Source of the DNA: Hyphomicrobiales bacterium
GTDB lineage: Bacteria > Pseudomonadota > Alphaproteobacteria > Rhizobiales > Rhizobiaceae
Length of the DNA: 64,000 bases
NCBI GenBank assembly: GCA_017305925.1
Contig: JAFKJW010000184.1
Span: 1-64,000, forward strand
Direction: 5' to 3'
The notes under the pieces are model-generated. The model saw only the letters and a list, made by a program, of their open reading frames with translations. It searched no databases and had not been told where the DNA came from. Both the position numbers and the translations under genes were made by a program. Shown piece by piece: positions 1 through 7,712 of the stretch (position 1 is the stretch's first letter; the number at the start of each line of letters is the position of its first letter).

Positions 1-132
1 AAGCACTGGATGCGACAAGCAGCCCAGCGAAGTGTCGAAACCGTTCACAACGCCATCGCAAATGTCCTCGATGCCGTCACCCCAACAGAGTGCAGGAACT
101 ACGTCGAAAACGCCGGCTATAAGTCAACATAA
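1..132 (+). pseudogene. C-terminal end of an IS630-family transposase (cut by window edge)
   Basis: The first 43 codons read KHWMRQAAQRSVETV and continue to an ending ECRNYVENAGYKST before TAA. This matches the known C-terminus of IS630/Tc1-type transposases, which typically finish with CANYFRNAGYAST-like residues. The DDE catalytic core would lie upstream of the window, so whether the element is intact cannot be judged. The convergent gene for the MBL-fold hydrolase ends only 12 bases further on, so the element end lies right against that gene. IS630 elements insert at TA dinucleotides, and a TA is present at the junction (inside the hydrolase stop codon). Confidence 0.75.
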
Positions 133-144
133 ATGCGAAATGAT

Positions 145-948
145 CTAGCTGTACCAGCTGTTGGGTGACTTCGGTACGCTGGTTTCGAAGTCGAGTTCGT
201 GCGTGGCGACCAGCATCGCTCCCTCGTCCCGCTCGATCTCCTCGATCCGCAGCCAGCTTTCCACGATCGCGTCGGGACTCCACAGAAGACCGGGCAAGGC
301 CCGCTGCCGCATCTTCGCGATGAGATACGTCGCATCCGCCAGCAGGAAGATGGTCCTTCCGGGCTTCACCCTGGCCAGAAGGGACTGGTGTCCGGGCGTG
401 TGTCCCGGCGTGGGCACCAGGCGCAGCGTGCCGTCGCCGAAGAGGTCGTGCTCGCCGTCCACGAGATGCCAGTCCAGATCGTGCTCGAAATCGGCGCGAA
501 CATAGGCGCCCTGCTGGTAGACGGCAGGATTGCGCGCGAATTCCAGTTCCCGCCTCTGGACGACGATCCTCGCGTGCCTGAACCACTCGAGCCCGCCTGC
601 GTGGTCGAAATGGAGATGCGACTGCACCACGATCGGAACGTCCTGCGGTGCGAGCCCGAGTTCCGCCAGGCGGGGCACCACCCAGTCCGAGGGCTGCATG
701 ACCACGTCGAAGGCGTCCGCGCCGTCGCCCAGCCTGCTCCTCGGATTGGTTCGCAGGTCGGGATGCCCCGCCGTGTCGAACAGCACATTGCCGTTCGGAT
801 GGGTGATCAGATAGGCGAAATAGGGATTGAACATCTTCGCCCCGACATTGGCGTCGAACGGATCGAAGATGGCCATATCCATCCTGTCCCCGCCGCAGAA
901 CAGGGCGTAGATCCTGATCTCGCCGGTGTCGCGATATGAAACGCTCAT
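145..948 (-). CDS. MBL-fold hydrolase, N-acyl-homoserine-lactonase-like
   Basis: 267 aa cytoplasmic metallo-beta-lactamase-fold enzyme. The zinc motif HLHFDH is at residues 111-116, a second metal histidine lies in GHTPGH (182-187) and the bridging Asp is near 205 (LLADAT). Size and motif spacing fit the AttM/AiiB lactonase group, which opens gamma-lactones or acyl-homoserine lactones. The start at 948 has an AGGAGA ribosome site; an upstream in-frame extension would run into livH and is rejected. It is the last gene of the minus-strand Liv importer operon, 16 bases after livH, so it probably acts on the imported ligand or a product of it. The C-terminus SPNSWYS abuts an IS630 remnant and may be slightly altered by it. 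Substrate not determinable. Confidence 0.85.
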   Translation of the reverse strand: MSVSYRDTGEIRIYALFCGGDRMDMAIFDPFDANVGAKMFNPYFAYLITHPNGNVLFDTAGHPDLRTNPRSRLGDGADAFDVVMQPSDWVVPRLAELGLAPQDVPIVVQSHLHFDHAGGLEWFRHARIVVQRRELEFARNPAVYQQGAYVRADFEHDLDWHLVDGEHDLFGDGTLRLVPTPGHTPGHQSLLARVKPGRTIFLLADATYLIAKMRQRALPGLLWSPDAIVESWLRIEEIERDEGAMLVATHELDFETSVPKSPNSWYS

Positions 949-964
949 CGAGATTCTCCTTGGC

Positions 965-1849
965 CTATCGAACCGCGTCGGCATCTCCGAAGAGGCCGTG
1001 CGGGTAGAACGTGAATATGCCGATGACCAGCGAAAGGCTGATCGCGTCCCGGAACGGCAGCAGCCCTTCGGGCAGATAGGCGCGCAGGAAGACCTCCAGC
1101 GTTCCGAGAAGGAGCCCTCCGACCGCGGCTCCCGGCAGGCTGCCCAGGCCGCCCACCACGACCGCGATGAACGCCTTGAGCAGCGGCATGACGCCCATGA
1201 CCGGATCGACGGCCCCCCGCTGGAAAATCCACAGCGCGCCCGCCACGCCCGCCAGCAGGCCGGAGATCGCGAAGGCGGCAAGGATGACGGCGTTGGCGTT
1301 GATTCCCATCAGCTGGGTGGTGCGGAAATCCTGCGCCGCAGCCCGCATCGCCACCCCGACATGCGTGGTGCGCAGGAACAGGACGAGGGCGACCACCGAC
1401 ACCACCGAGGCAAGGATGGAAATGAGCGGGACGACGCCGACATTGAAGGTCCCGAAGGTCAGGGCGCCCGAGATGGCAGGGGGAACGGCAATGGCCTTGG
1501 GCCGGACGCCGATGAAGTTCTGGAAGAGGACATGCAGGATCGAACTGACCGCGAAGCTGGTCAGCAGCATGGTGACGATGTCGGCGTTGCGGAAAGGACG
1601 GAAGGCCACGAGCTCCATGGCGACGGCCGCCAGCGCGGCGGCGACCAGCGACAGCAGCAGGGCCGCCCCGAAGGGCATGCCCATGACGAGCAGGAAGAAC
1701 AGGACGTAGCCGCCGATGGTCATCAGTTCGCCATGGGCGAAATTGATGAGATTCATCACCGAGAAGATCATGGCCAGTCCGATGGCGATCAGGGCGTAGG
1801 TGCCGCCGAGCGCCATCGCGTTGATGAATTGCTGGAGAAAGAATTCCAT
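965..1849 (-). CDS. livH: Branched-chain-amino-acid-type ABC permease (LivH family)
   Basis: 294 aa integral membrane protein with about eight hydrophobic segments. The N-terminus has the LivH-type motifs ALGGTYALIAIGLAMIF and NFAHGE, and the C-terminal part has the VVGGLGSLPGA loop. It forms the inner-membrane channel with the permease half of the upstream fusion protein. It follows livF with only two bases between the genes. Liv-type systems carry amino acids, amides, urea or aromatic acids, so the family name does not prove a branched-chain substrate. Length and motifs are normal. Confidence 0.93.
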   Translation of the reverse strand: MEFFLQQFINAMALGGTYALIAIGLAMIFSVMNLINFAHGELMTIGGYVLFFLLVMGMPFGAALLLSLVAAALAAVAMELVAFRPFRNADIVTMLLTSFAVSSILHVLFQNFIGVRPKAIAVPPAISGALTFGTFNVGVVPLISILASVVSVVALVLFLRTTHVGVAMRAAAQDFRTTQLMGINANAVILAAFAISGLLAGVAGALWIFQRGAVDPVMGVMPLLKAFIAVVVGGLGSLPGAAVGGLLLGTLEVFLRAYLPEGLLPFRDAISLSLVIGIFTFYPHGLFGDADAVR

Positions 1850-1851
1850 CG

Positions 1852-2613
1852 TCAGATCCCGAAATAAAGGCCGTCGAGATTGCCGCGTCCGCGCAGTTCG
1901 GCGCTGCTTCCCGACGCGGCCACCTCGCCGCCGCGCAGGACGAACGCCGTATGCGAGATGTCGAGCGAGACCTCCGCGTTCTGCTCCACGAGCAGGATGG
2001 TGGTGCCCGTCTTGTTCAGGAGCACGATCAGGTCGAAGATCTGGTCGACGATGTTCGGCGCCAATCCGAGGGACGGTTCATCCAGAAGCAGAAGCTTCGG
2101 CTCCGACATCAGCGACCTGCCGATGGCCAGCATCTGCTGCTCGCCGCCGGACAGGGAGCCGGCCTTCTGGTTCAGGCGTTCCCGCAGGCGCGGGAACAGG
2201 TCGAAGACCCGTTCCCGGTTGACCTTGGCGCGGGCGCGCAGCGCGGCCGTCGCGCCGCCGCCCATCGCCAGGTTCTCGGCGACGGTCAGCCCCGGAAAGA
2301 CCCTGCGGCCTTCCGGGGTCAGCGTCATTCCGCTGCGCACGATCTCTTCGGTCCGCAGCCCCGCGATCGAGCGGCCGGCGAAGGTCAGCCCCTCCGCGGT
2401 CGAGGGCAGGAACCCCATGCATGCCGTCAGCACCGAGGTCTTGCCCGCGCCGTTCGCACCCAGCAGCGCGACGATGGACTGCTCCGGCACCTCGATGCTC
2501 ACCCTGCGGACCGCATGGACCGGTCCGTAGTGAACATTCAGGTTGCGGATCGCCAGAAGCGGCTTGCCGGAAGCAGCGGTATCCACCTTCGTCGCGCCAG
2601 ACAGGTCGTTCAT
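1852..2613 (-). CDS. livF: Branched-chain-amino-acid-type ABC ATPase (LivF family)
   Basis: 253 aa nucleotide-binding subunit. Walker A is GANGAGKTS (about residue 53), the signature is LSGGEQQ, Walker B is LLLLDEPSLGLAP and the switch His is replaced in VEQNAE, as is usual for LivF. It powers import together with the ATPase half of the livM-livG fusion. The N-terminal 20 residues before the first beta strand are slightly longer than usual. The start overlaps the stop of the binding-protein gene by four bases, indicating translational coupling. Confidence 0.94.
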   Translation of the reverse strand: MNDLSGATKVDTAASGKPLLAIRNLNVHYGPVHAVRRVSIEVPEQSIVALLGANGAGKTSVLTACMGFLPSTAEGLTFAGRSIAGLRTEEIVRSGMTLTPEGRRVFPGLTVAENLAMGGGATAALRARAKVNRERVFDLFPRLRERLNQKAGSLSGGEQQMLAIGRSLMSEPKLLLLDEPSLGLAPNIVDQIFDLIVLLNKTGTTILLVEQNAEVSLDISHTAFVLRGGEVAASGSSAELRGRGNLDGLYFGI

Positions 2614-3758
2614 GGAGCCGGGATCTTCGACGCGTCGGGAATGATGTCCTCGACATGCTGCGGTTTGCCGTCGACAACCCGCACCAGAGCGACCTGGCGG
2701 TTCGGCACCCGGTTCATGCCCTTGTAGGTGATCGAGCCGGTGGTGATCTCCAGATTCTCGATGTTGTTGAGCGAGGCCTGCAGCGCCGTGCCGTCGAGGC
2801 TGCCGCCGGCGCCCTTGACGGTCGCGGCGATGATCTCGATGAGGTCGTAGCCCAGGGCCGCGAAGATGCTTTCCGGCGCGGAACCGAATTTGGCCTGGTA
2901 GCGCTTGTCGAACTGTTCGAGACGGTTGCCGTTCTCGGGGAAGCCGTGCGTGGCGAAGACGACACCTTCCGCGGCGGCGCCGAGCGCGAAGGTGGTGGCC
3001 GTGTCGATGGCATCCGCGCCGAGCACGGGAATGTCGACGCCGGCTGCGCGCAACTGCTTGATGAAGGCCGGGAAATCAGGCTCGAAGGCCGAGGTCACGA
3101 TGACGTCGGGCTTGGGCGAGATATCGCGGATCTTGCTGACTTCCACGGAGAAGTCCTGCTGCCCCATCTTGTAGGTGACCGTCGAAACGACCTTGCCGCC
3201 ATCCTTCTCGAAAACGGTGGCGAAATACTGCGGCAGCTTGTCGGTGTAGGGGCTGTCGGGCGAGATCAGCGTCAGAGCCGTCTTGTAGCCCTGCTTCTCG
3301 GCGAACTCGGCCAGGGCGGTTGCCTGGATGTTGTCGGGCGTGGCGTTCAGGAACAGATAGTCGCCGACATTGCCTGCCAGGATCGGCGGGGATGCGCAGC
3401 CGCTGATGGTCACGATGCCGGCCGCCTGCCCGGCCTGGCCGGCGGCGATGGTGGTGTCGCCGTCGCAGGGCGTGACCAGGAAGTTGACCTGGAGGCCGAC
3501 CATCTCGTTGGCCATCACCGCCGTCTCGCCCGTGTCGGAACGTGTATCGCGCGAGATCAGCTCAAGTTGCTTGCCGTCAACGCCGCCCTTGGCATTGATT
3601 TCCTCGACGGCCAGTTCGGCTCCGTGCAGCAGAGGCTGGTCGAGACTGGCGAGGCCGCCGGTCTGGCCGCCGAGCAGGCCGATCTTGACCGTGTCGGCAT
3701 GCGCTGCCGATACGGCGAGCATCGCGGAAAAACCCGCGGCCAATAGATATTTTCGCAT
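2610..3758 (-). CDS. Periplasmic amino-acid/amide-binding protein of the Liv importer
   Basis: 382 aa ligand-binding protein of the LivK/Peripla_BP_6 type. It has a clear Sec signal peptide (MRKYLLAAGFSAMLAVSAAHA) and the mature protein starts DTVKIGLLGGQTGG. Start 3758 is chosen because an AGGAGGAG ribosome site lies just upstream and the signal peptide begins there; the longer reading is a leaderless artefact. The protein would bind the substrate in the periplasm and deliver it to the LivH/LivM channel. Its gene sits between the fusion gene and livF. Ligand cannot be read from the sequence. Confidence 0.92.
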   Translation of the reverse strand: MRKYLLAAGFSAMLAVSAAHADTVKIGLLGGQTGGLASLDQPLLHGAELAVEEINAKGGVDGKQLELISRDTRSDTGETAVMANEMVGLQVNFLVTPCDGDTTIAAGQAGQAAGIVTISGCASPPILAGNVGDYLFLNATPDNIQATALAEFAEKQGYKTALTLISPDSPYTDKLPQYFATVFEKDGGKVVSTVTYKMGQQDFSVEVSKIRDISPKPDVIVTSAFEPDFPAFIKQLRAAGVDIPVLGADAIDTATTFALGAAAEGVVFATHGFPENGNRLEQFDKRYQAKFGSAPESIFAALGYDLIEIIAATVKGAGGSLDGTALQASLNNIENLEITTGSITYKGMNRVPNRQVALVRVVDGKPQHVEDIIPDASKIPAP

Positions 3759-3787
3759 TGCGCTTCTCCTCCTGGAATGAAGTCCGG

Positions 3788-5626
3788 TCAAACATTGGCG
3801 GCGGATCGACGCCCCAAATAGGCTTCCCTGACGGCGGCATCGCGCGTCACGTCCAGCGGCTTTCCCACCTTGAGGAGTTCCCCCTTGTTGAGAACCGCGA
3901 TCCGCTCGCACAGATTGACGATCAGATGCATGTCATGGTCGACGATGATCAGGCCGATGCCCCGCTCCGTCACCAGGCGGCGCAAGGTGGCGAGGAGGTC
4001 GGCTGTTTCGGCCTCGTTCATGCCGGCGGCCGGCTCGTCGAGAAGCAGGAAGGTCGGTTCGCTGGCAAGCGCCCGGGCAACTTCCAGCCGGCGCTGCTGG
4101 CCATAGGCGAGCGTTCCCGCCGCCCGGCCGGCGAGCGTCTCGATGCCCATTTCCCTGAGCAGGTCCATGGATGCGCCGTCAAGCTCGCGCTGGCCGGCGG
4201 AACGCCGATGCTGCGCCATGGCTGCCTTGACGTTCTGAAGCACCGTGAGACGTGAAAACAGCCGGATCGTCTGGAACGTGCGTGCGATGCCGTGCCTTGC
4301 GACCGCAAAAGCCGGCAAGCCGCTGATCGTCTCGCCGCCGAGGCGAATGGTGCCCGACGACACCGGATGGGTGCCGGCGATGCAGCCGAGCAGGGTGGTC
4401 TTGCCGGAACCGTTCGGGCCGATCAGTCCGAGCACCTCGCCCGGATTGACCGTCAACGACACCTTGTCCACGGCGAGCAGCCCGCCATAAGCCTTGCTGA
4501 CATCGACAAGGGTCAGCGCGCCCGTAGCCCGCCTGACGGGAACGGCGACGGCCTCCGTCGGCGAAGGTGTTCGCATCGGGGCGGCGGGAGCTTTCCTGCC
4601 GGAAATCCGGCCGAGAAAGTCCTCGATCTCGCGCGTTCCGGCGAGCCCTTCCCTGCGCCAGTAGAGGACGACGAGAATGGCCAGGCTCAGCCCTATGGTG
4701 GTCAGTCCGAAAATCTGCGGAACGGCGAGCCCGAAGACATGGAACCCGTTTTCCAGCCGGCGCAGGATTTCGGTCAGCAGGGTGATGGTCGCGGTGCCGA
4801 CGAGCGCGCCGGTCACGCTGCCGATGCCGCCGACGACGAGCATGACGATCTGGGCGAACATCATCTCCAGAAAAAGGCTCCGCGCCGAGAAAACCGTCAC
4901 CGAATGGGCCAGCACGATGCCGGCCGCACCGCAGACGATTGCGCTGAAGACGAACGCCCAGTAGCGGGCGATCCGTACGTCGATGCCGCAGGCAAAGGCG
5001 GCCGCCTCGTTTTCGCGCCCGCATCGCGCAAACAGGCCGGGGATCGAATCCTTGTGCAGCCGGCACAGGACGAGCGCCACCACGACGAAGCCGGCGGCAA
5101 TGGGGACCGTGACCAGAGCAGGAATGCCGAACATGGCCTGGCTGCCGCGGGTGATGCCCTGCGCGCCGATGATCACGGAGTTGACGACGATCAGGAAACC
5201 CAGTGTCGCGATCGTGGCGGTCGCCCCGTTGAGCCTGCAAATGGGAATGGCCACGACCGCCGCGATCAGCGCTATGCAGACGAGCGTGACCGCGCTGGCC
5301 CCGAACAGGCCCATCTGGGAATTGTGCAGGAACTCGGGCAGCAGCGGCAGGGATGACGCCTTGAGCGCGGGCGGCATGGTCAGCGTGGCCGAGATCTGCG
5401 CCGCCAGGGCGACGAAGCCGACATGCCCGAACGAGAGGATCCCGGTATTTCCGCTATACGCGTTCAGTCCCAGGACCGCGATCAGGTAAAAGCAGAAGTT
5501 CATGAAGACCAGCTTGGTGGCCGGCGCGGCGCCGCCGGTCGCGGCCGCCAGAACAAGCAGCGGCACGGCCAGGACGACAGCCGAGAGAAGCGCTCTCCGG
5601 GAAAAATATCGGCTTATCACCTGCAT
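3788..5626 (-). CDS. Fused LivM permease and LivG ATPase of the Liv importer
   Basis: 612 aa two-domain protein. Residues about 1-330 are a LivM permease with about nine membrane segments and the motif NTGILSFGHVGFVALAA. Residues about 365-610 are a LivG ATPase with Walker A GPNGSGKTT, signature LAYGQQRR, Walker B LLLDEPAAGMN and switch VDHDM. A short proline/alanine linker joins them. LivM and LivG are usually separate, so one polypeptide fixes a 1:1 ratio. It is the first gene of the minus-strand operon, about 325 bases from the divergent GntR gene. No frameshift or stop is seen between the halves. Confidence 0.93.
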   Translation of the reverse strand: MQVISRYFSRRALLSAVVLAVPLLVLAAATGGAAPATKLVFMNFCFYLIAVLGLNAYSGNTGILSFGHVGFVALAAQISATLTMPPALKASSLPLLPEFLHNSQMGLFGASAVTLVCIALIAAVVAIPICRLNGATATIATLGFLIVVNSVIIGAQGITRGSQAMFGIPALVTVPIAAGFVVVALVLCRLHKDSIPGLFARCGRENEAAAFACGIDVRIARYWAFVFSAIVCGAAGIVLAHSVTVFSARSLFLEMMFAQIVMLVVGGIGSVTGALVGTATITLLTEILRRLENGFHVFGLAVPQIFGLTTIGLSLAILVVLYWRREGLAGTREIEDFLGRISGRKAPAAPMRTPSPTEAVAVPVRRATGALTLVDVSKAYGGLLAVDKVSLTVNPGEVLGLIGPNGSGKTTLLGCIAGTHPVSSGTIRLGGETISGLPAFAVARHGIARTFQTIRLFSRLTVLQNVKAAMAQHRRSAGQRELDGASMDLLREMGIETLAGRAAGTLAYGQQRRLEVARALASEPTFLLLDEPAAGMNEAETADLLATLRRLVTERGIGLIIVDHDMHLIVNLCERIAVLNKGELLKVGKPLDVTRDAAVREAYLGRRSAANV

Positions 5627-5730
5627 CCAGGTCGTACTCTTGGACAGCGGCCTCGGCCCCGGCGGGAAGCATGGATCGTCAAGTCGCCCAGCCCCTCACC
5701 GGAAGAATATCAGCCATCGACAATTTATTT

Positions 5731-5740
5731 AGATGCATCA
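5731..5740. promoter_or_regulatory. Candidate GntR operator, copy 1
   Basis: AGATGCATCA, containing the 8-base palindrome GATGCATC and followed by T-rich sequence and TTGACGC. An identical 10-mer occurs at 5906. It lies about 105 bases before the start of the livM-livG fusion gene. FCD-type GntR proteins bind short palindromes of this size, so control by the adjacent regulator is a reasonable inference. Confidence 0.5.
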
Positions 5741-5905
5741 TATTTGACGCGACATATCTGTCAAGCCGCCGGCCAGTGGCATTGGCGTTCTGGGTTTCGA
5801 AAGCGCTTGGTCCACAGAAAAGCAAACAGGCAGGGATTTCTCCGGCCTCCAAATTTGATCCTGCCTCATAATGGCGGTAGACGCCTCGTTCCTTTCCACG
5901 ATATA

Positions 5906-5915
5906 AGATGCATCA
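5906..5915. promoter_or_regulatory. Candidate GntR operator, copy 2
   Basis: Second exact copy of AGATGCATCA, 36 bases before the chosen start of the GntR gene. It is followed by AATGCGCG, resembling the ATTTGACGCG tail of copy 1. The position suits autoregulation of the GntR-kinase-aminotransferase unit. Confidence 0.5.
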
Positions 5916-5950
5916 AATGCGCGTTTCTCCGAGAGGTCGCTACCCCTCCG

Positions 5951-6631
5951 ATGCCGACACTTGGGCCAGTCGATTATGAAAACCTGAGCAACACGGTCTA
6001 CGCGACCTTGTGTGATGCGCTGATCCAGGGGCGTTTCCAGCCCGGCGACCGGCTGAAGATCCGCGAGCTTGCGGAACAGCTCGGCACCAGCGTGACGCCG
6101 ATCCGCGACACCATATTGCGCCTGGCAAACGATGAGGCGATCATTTTCCGGTCCCCAAGGGATATCCGCATCCCGGTCATGAGCCTGACGCGCTATCGGG
6201 AAATCCGCAGCATTCGCCTCAAGCTGGAGGGACTGGCCGCCGAGACGGCAGCGCAGGTGGCGACGAAAGCCGATATCGAAGCGCTCGAGAGGATCGTTCG
6301 GGAGAACGAGGAGGCCATCGCGGACGCCAACCGCCTGAAGGGGACGGAACTCAACCAGGCCTTCCACTTCATGCTGCCGCAGATCGCCCAGATGCCCGTT
6401 CTGGTGGGAATCCTGCGCAAGCTGTGGCTCCAGATGGGGCCGCTGATCGCCGACACCTACCTGCAGGGCGGCCGCTCGATGATCGACTACCACTATCCCG
6501 TGATCGATGCCCTGAAGCGGCATCATTCCGCCGATGCGGCAATGGCGGTAGCCGACGACATCCTGCTTGGCGGAAAGGCGCTGCTGGACCGGCTCGAAAA
6601 CAATTCCGAGCCGCCGGAAGGCGCGCAGTAG
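5951..6631 (+). CDS. GntR-family (FCD-type) transcriptional regulator
   Basis: 226 aa DNA-binding repressor/activator. The N-terminal winged helix spans about residues 8-75 with the GntR core QPGDRLKIRELAEQLGTS and TPIRDTILRL. The C-terminal half (about 85-215) is an all-helical FCD-like ligand domain. Start 5951 places the usual 15-20 residues before the helix-turn-helix; the long upstream extension is not conserved-looking. It is divergent from the Liv operon and followed by kinase and aminotransferase genes, so it probably controls both units through the two GATGCATC sites. The inducing ligand is likely the imported compound or a degradation product. Confidence 0.88.
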   Translation: MPTLGPVDYENLSNTVYATLCDALIQGRFQPGDRLKIRELAEQLGTSVTPIRDTILRLANDEAIIFRSPRDIRIPVMSLTRYREIRSIRLKLEGLAAETAAQVATKADIEALERIVRENEEAIADANRLKGTELNQAFHFMLPQIAQMPVLVGILRKLWLQMGPLIADTYLQGGRSMIDYHYPVIDALKRHHSADAAMAVADDILLGGKALLDRLENNSEPPEGAQ

Positions 6632-6686
6632 CGCAGCGTCGACGTGGCTCGTTCCCGCACATTCTGAGGTTCCCTTGATTTTGCCT

Positions 6687-7712
6687 ATGCAGGGCGCACC
6701 CGCCGCGAAGATCGACAGGACATCCCTTGCTCGGGCGGAAGCCCTGGCAAGGCGCCACTTCGGCATCGCCGGTTCCGTCAGCGTGCTGTCGAGCGAACGC
6801 GATGAAACCTTCCTGATCCGCGCCGCGGACGGATGCGGCTACATCCTCAAGATTGCCGCCGCCGACGAACGTGCCGACGTCCTGCAGTTTCAGTCGGACG
6901 CTCTCGCCCATTTGTCGACCAAAAGGCTGGTGGTGCCGGTCCCGCGGCCGGTGGCCTCGGCGAACGGCGAAATGCTCGTCTCCGTGCCATCCCGCGAAGG
7001 CCCGCGCATCATGCGCGTGCTCACCTATCTGGAGGGCATGCTTCTCAGTCACGCGCCGCGGCAAAAGACACAATTGGCGGCGCTTGGCCGCGCGCTGGCA
7101 TCGATCGGCGAGGGGCTGGCCGATTTTCATACGGTCGTCCCCCGGCAGGAGCTCGTCTGGGATCTGTGCCGAGCCTGGTCTCTCCATGATCTGGTGCCCT
7201 TTGTCGAAACGGCGCGCCGGCCCCTCGTGACCAAGGTCCTGGATGCCTATGGCTTGGCGCGGGGTGCGCTGCACGAGCTTCCGCGACAGGTCATCCACAA
7301 CGATTTCAATCCGCACAACATCCTCGTCGATCCCGCCATGCCGGAGAAAGTGACCGGCATCATCGATTTCGGGGACATGGTCGAGGCGCCTGCTGTCAAC
7401 GATTTGGCCGTGGCGTTGGCCTATCATGTCTTTTCCGGGCCTGGCCTGGAGGACGTGGCGACGATAGTGCGCGCCTACGCCGCCATCAGGCCGCTGTCAC
7501 GCCTCGAACTCGCTGTCCTGCCGACGCTGGTGCGCACGAGGCTGGCCATGACGATCGTGATTTCCGAGTGGCGATCGAGCCGGCAGCCCGAGAACAGCCG
7601 CTACATACTGCGCAATCATGCAGCAGCGCTTGCAGGCCTGGCCAAGCTCGCCGACTGGAGCGACGACGAGCTTGGTCGTTTCTTTCAGGACATGATGGGA
7701 GACCGGTCATGA
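6687..7712 (+). CDS. APH-fold small-molecule kinase (hydroxylysine-kinase-like)
   Basis: 341 aa phosphotransferase of the aminoglycoside/choline/hydroxylysine kinase fold. The ATP-site Lys is in GYILKIA (near 55), the catalytic Brenner motif HNDFNPHN is at 204-211 and the metal motif IDFGD at 226-230. Such enzymes phosphorylate hydroxyls of amino alcohols, sugars or hydroxylysine. The gene overlaps the following aminotransferase gene by ATGA, so the products are coupled. The mammalian pair HYKK plus PHYKPL is the closest logical parallel: phosphorylation, then PLP-dependent phosphate elimination. An in-frame TTG at 6675 with GAGG just upstream is an alternative start. Substrate is inferred only. 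Confidence 0.8.
   Translation: MQGAPAAKIDRTSLARAEALARRHFGIAGSVSVLSSERDETFLIRAADGCGYILKIAAADERADVLQFQSDALAHLSTKRLVVPVPRPVASANGEMLVSVPSREGPRIMRVLTYLEGMLLSHAPRQKTQLAALGRALASIGEGLADFHTVVPRQELVWDLCRAWSLHDLVPFVETARRPLVTKVLDAYGLARGALHELPRQVIHNDFNPHNILVDPAMPEKVTGIIDFGDMVEAPAVNDLAVALAYHVFSGPGLEDVATIVRAYAAIRPLSRLELAVLPTLVRTRLAMTIVISEWRSSRQPENSRYILRNHAAALAGLAKLADWSDDELGRFFQDMMGDRS

Larger units (their letters stand above)
5627..5950. promoter_or_regulatory. Divergent promoter region between Liv operon and GntR regulator
   Basis: 324 bases without a gene. The region is AT-richer than its surroundings around 5725-5760 and 5895-5920. It carries two copies of a 10-base word with a GATGCATC palindrome, annotated separately, one toward each of the two divergent genes. 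This is the expected location for promoters of both transcription units. I see no convincing -35/-10 pair. Confidence 0.6.
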
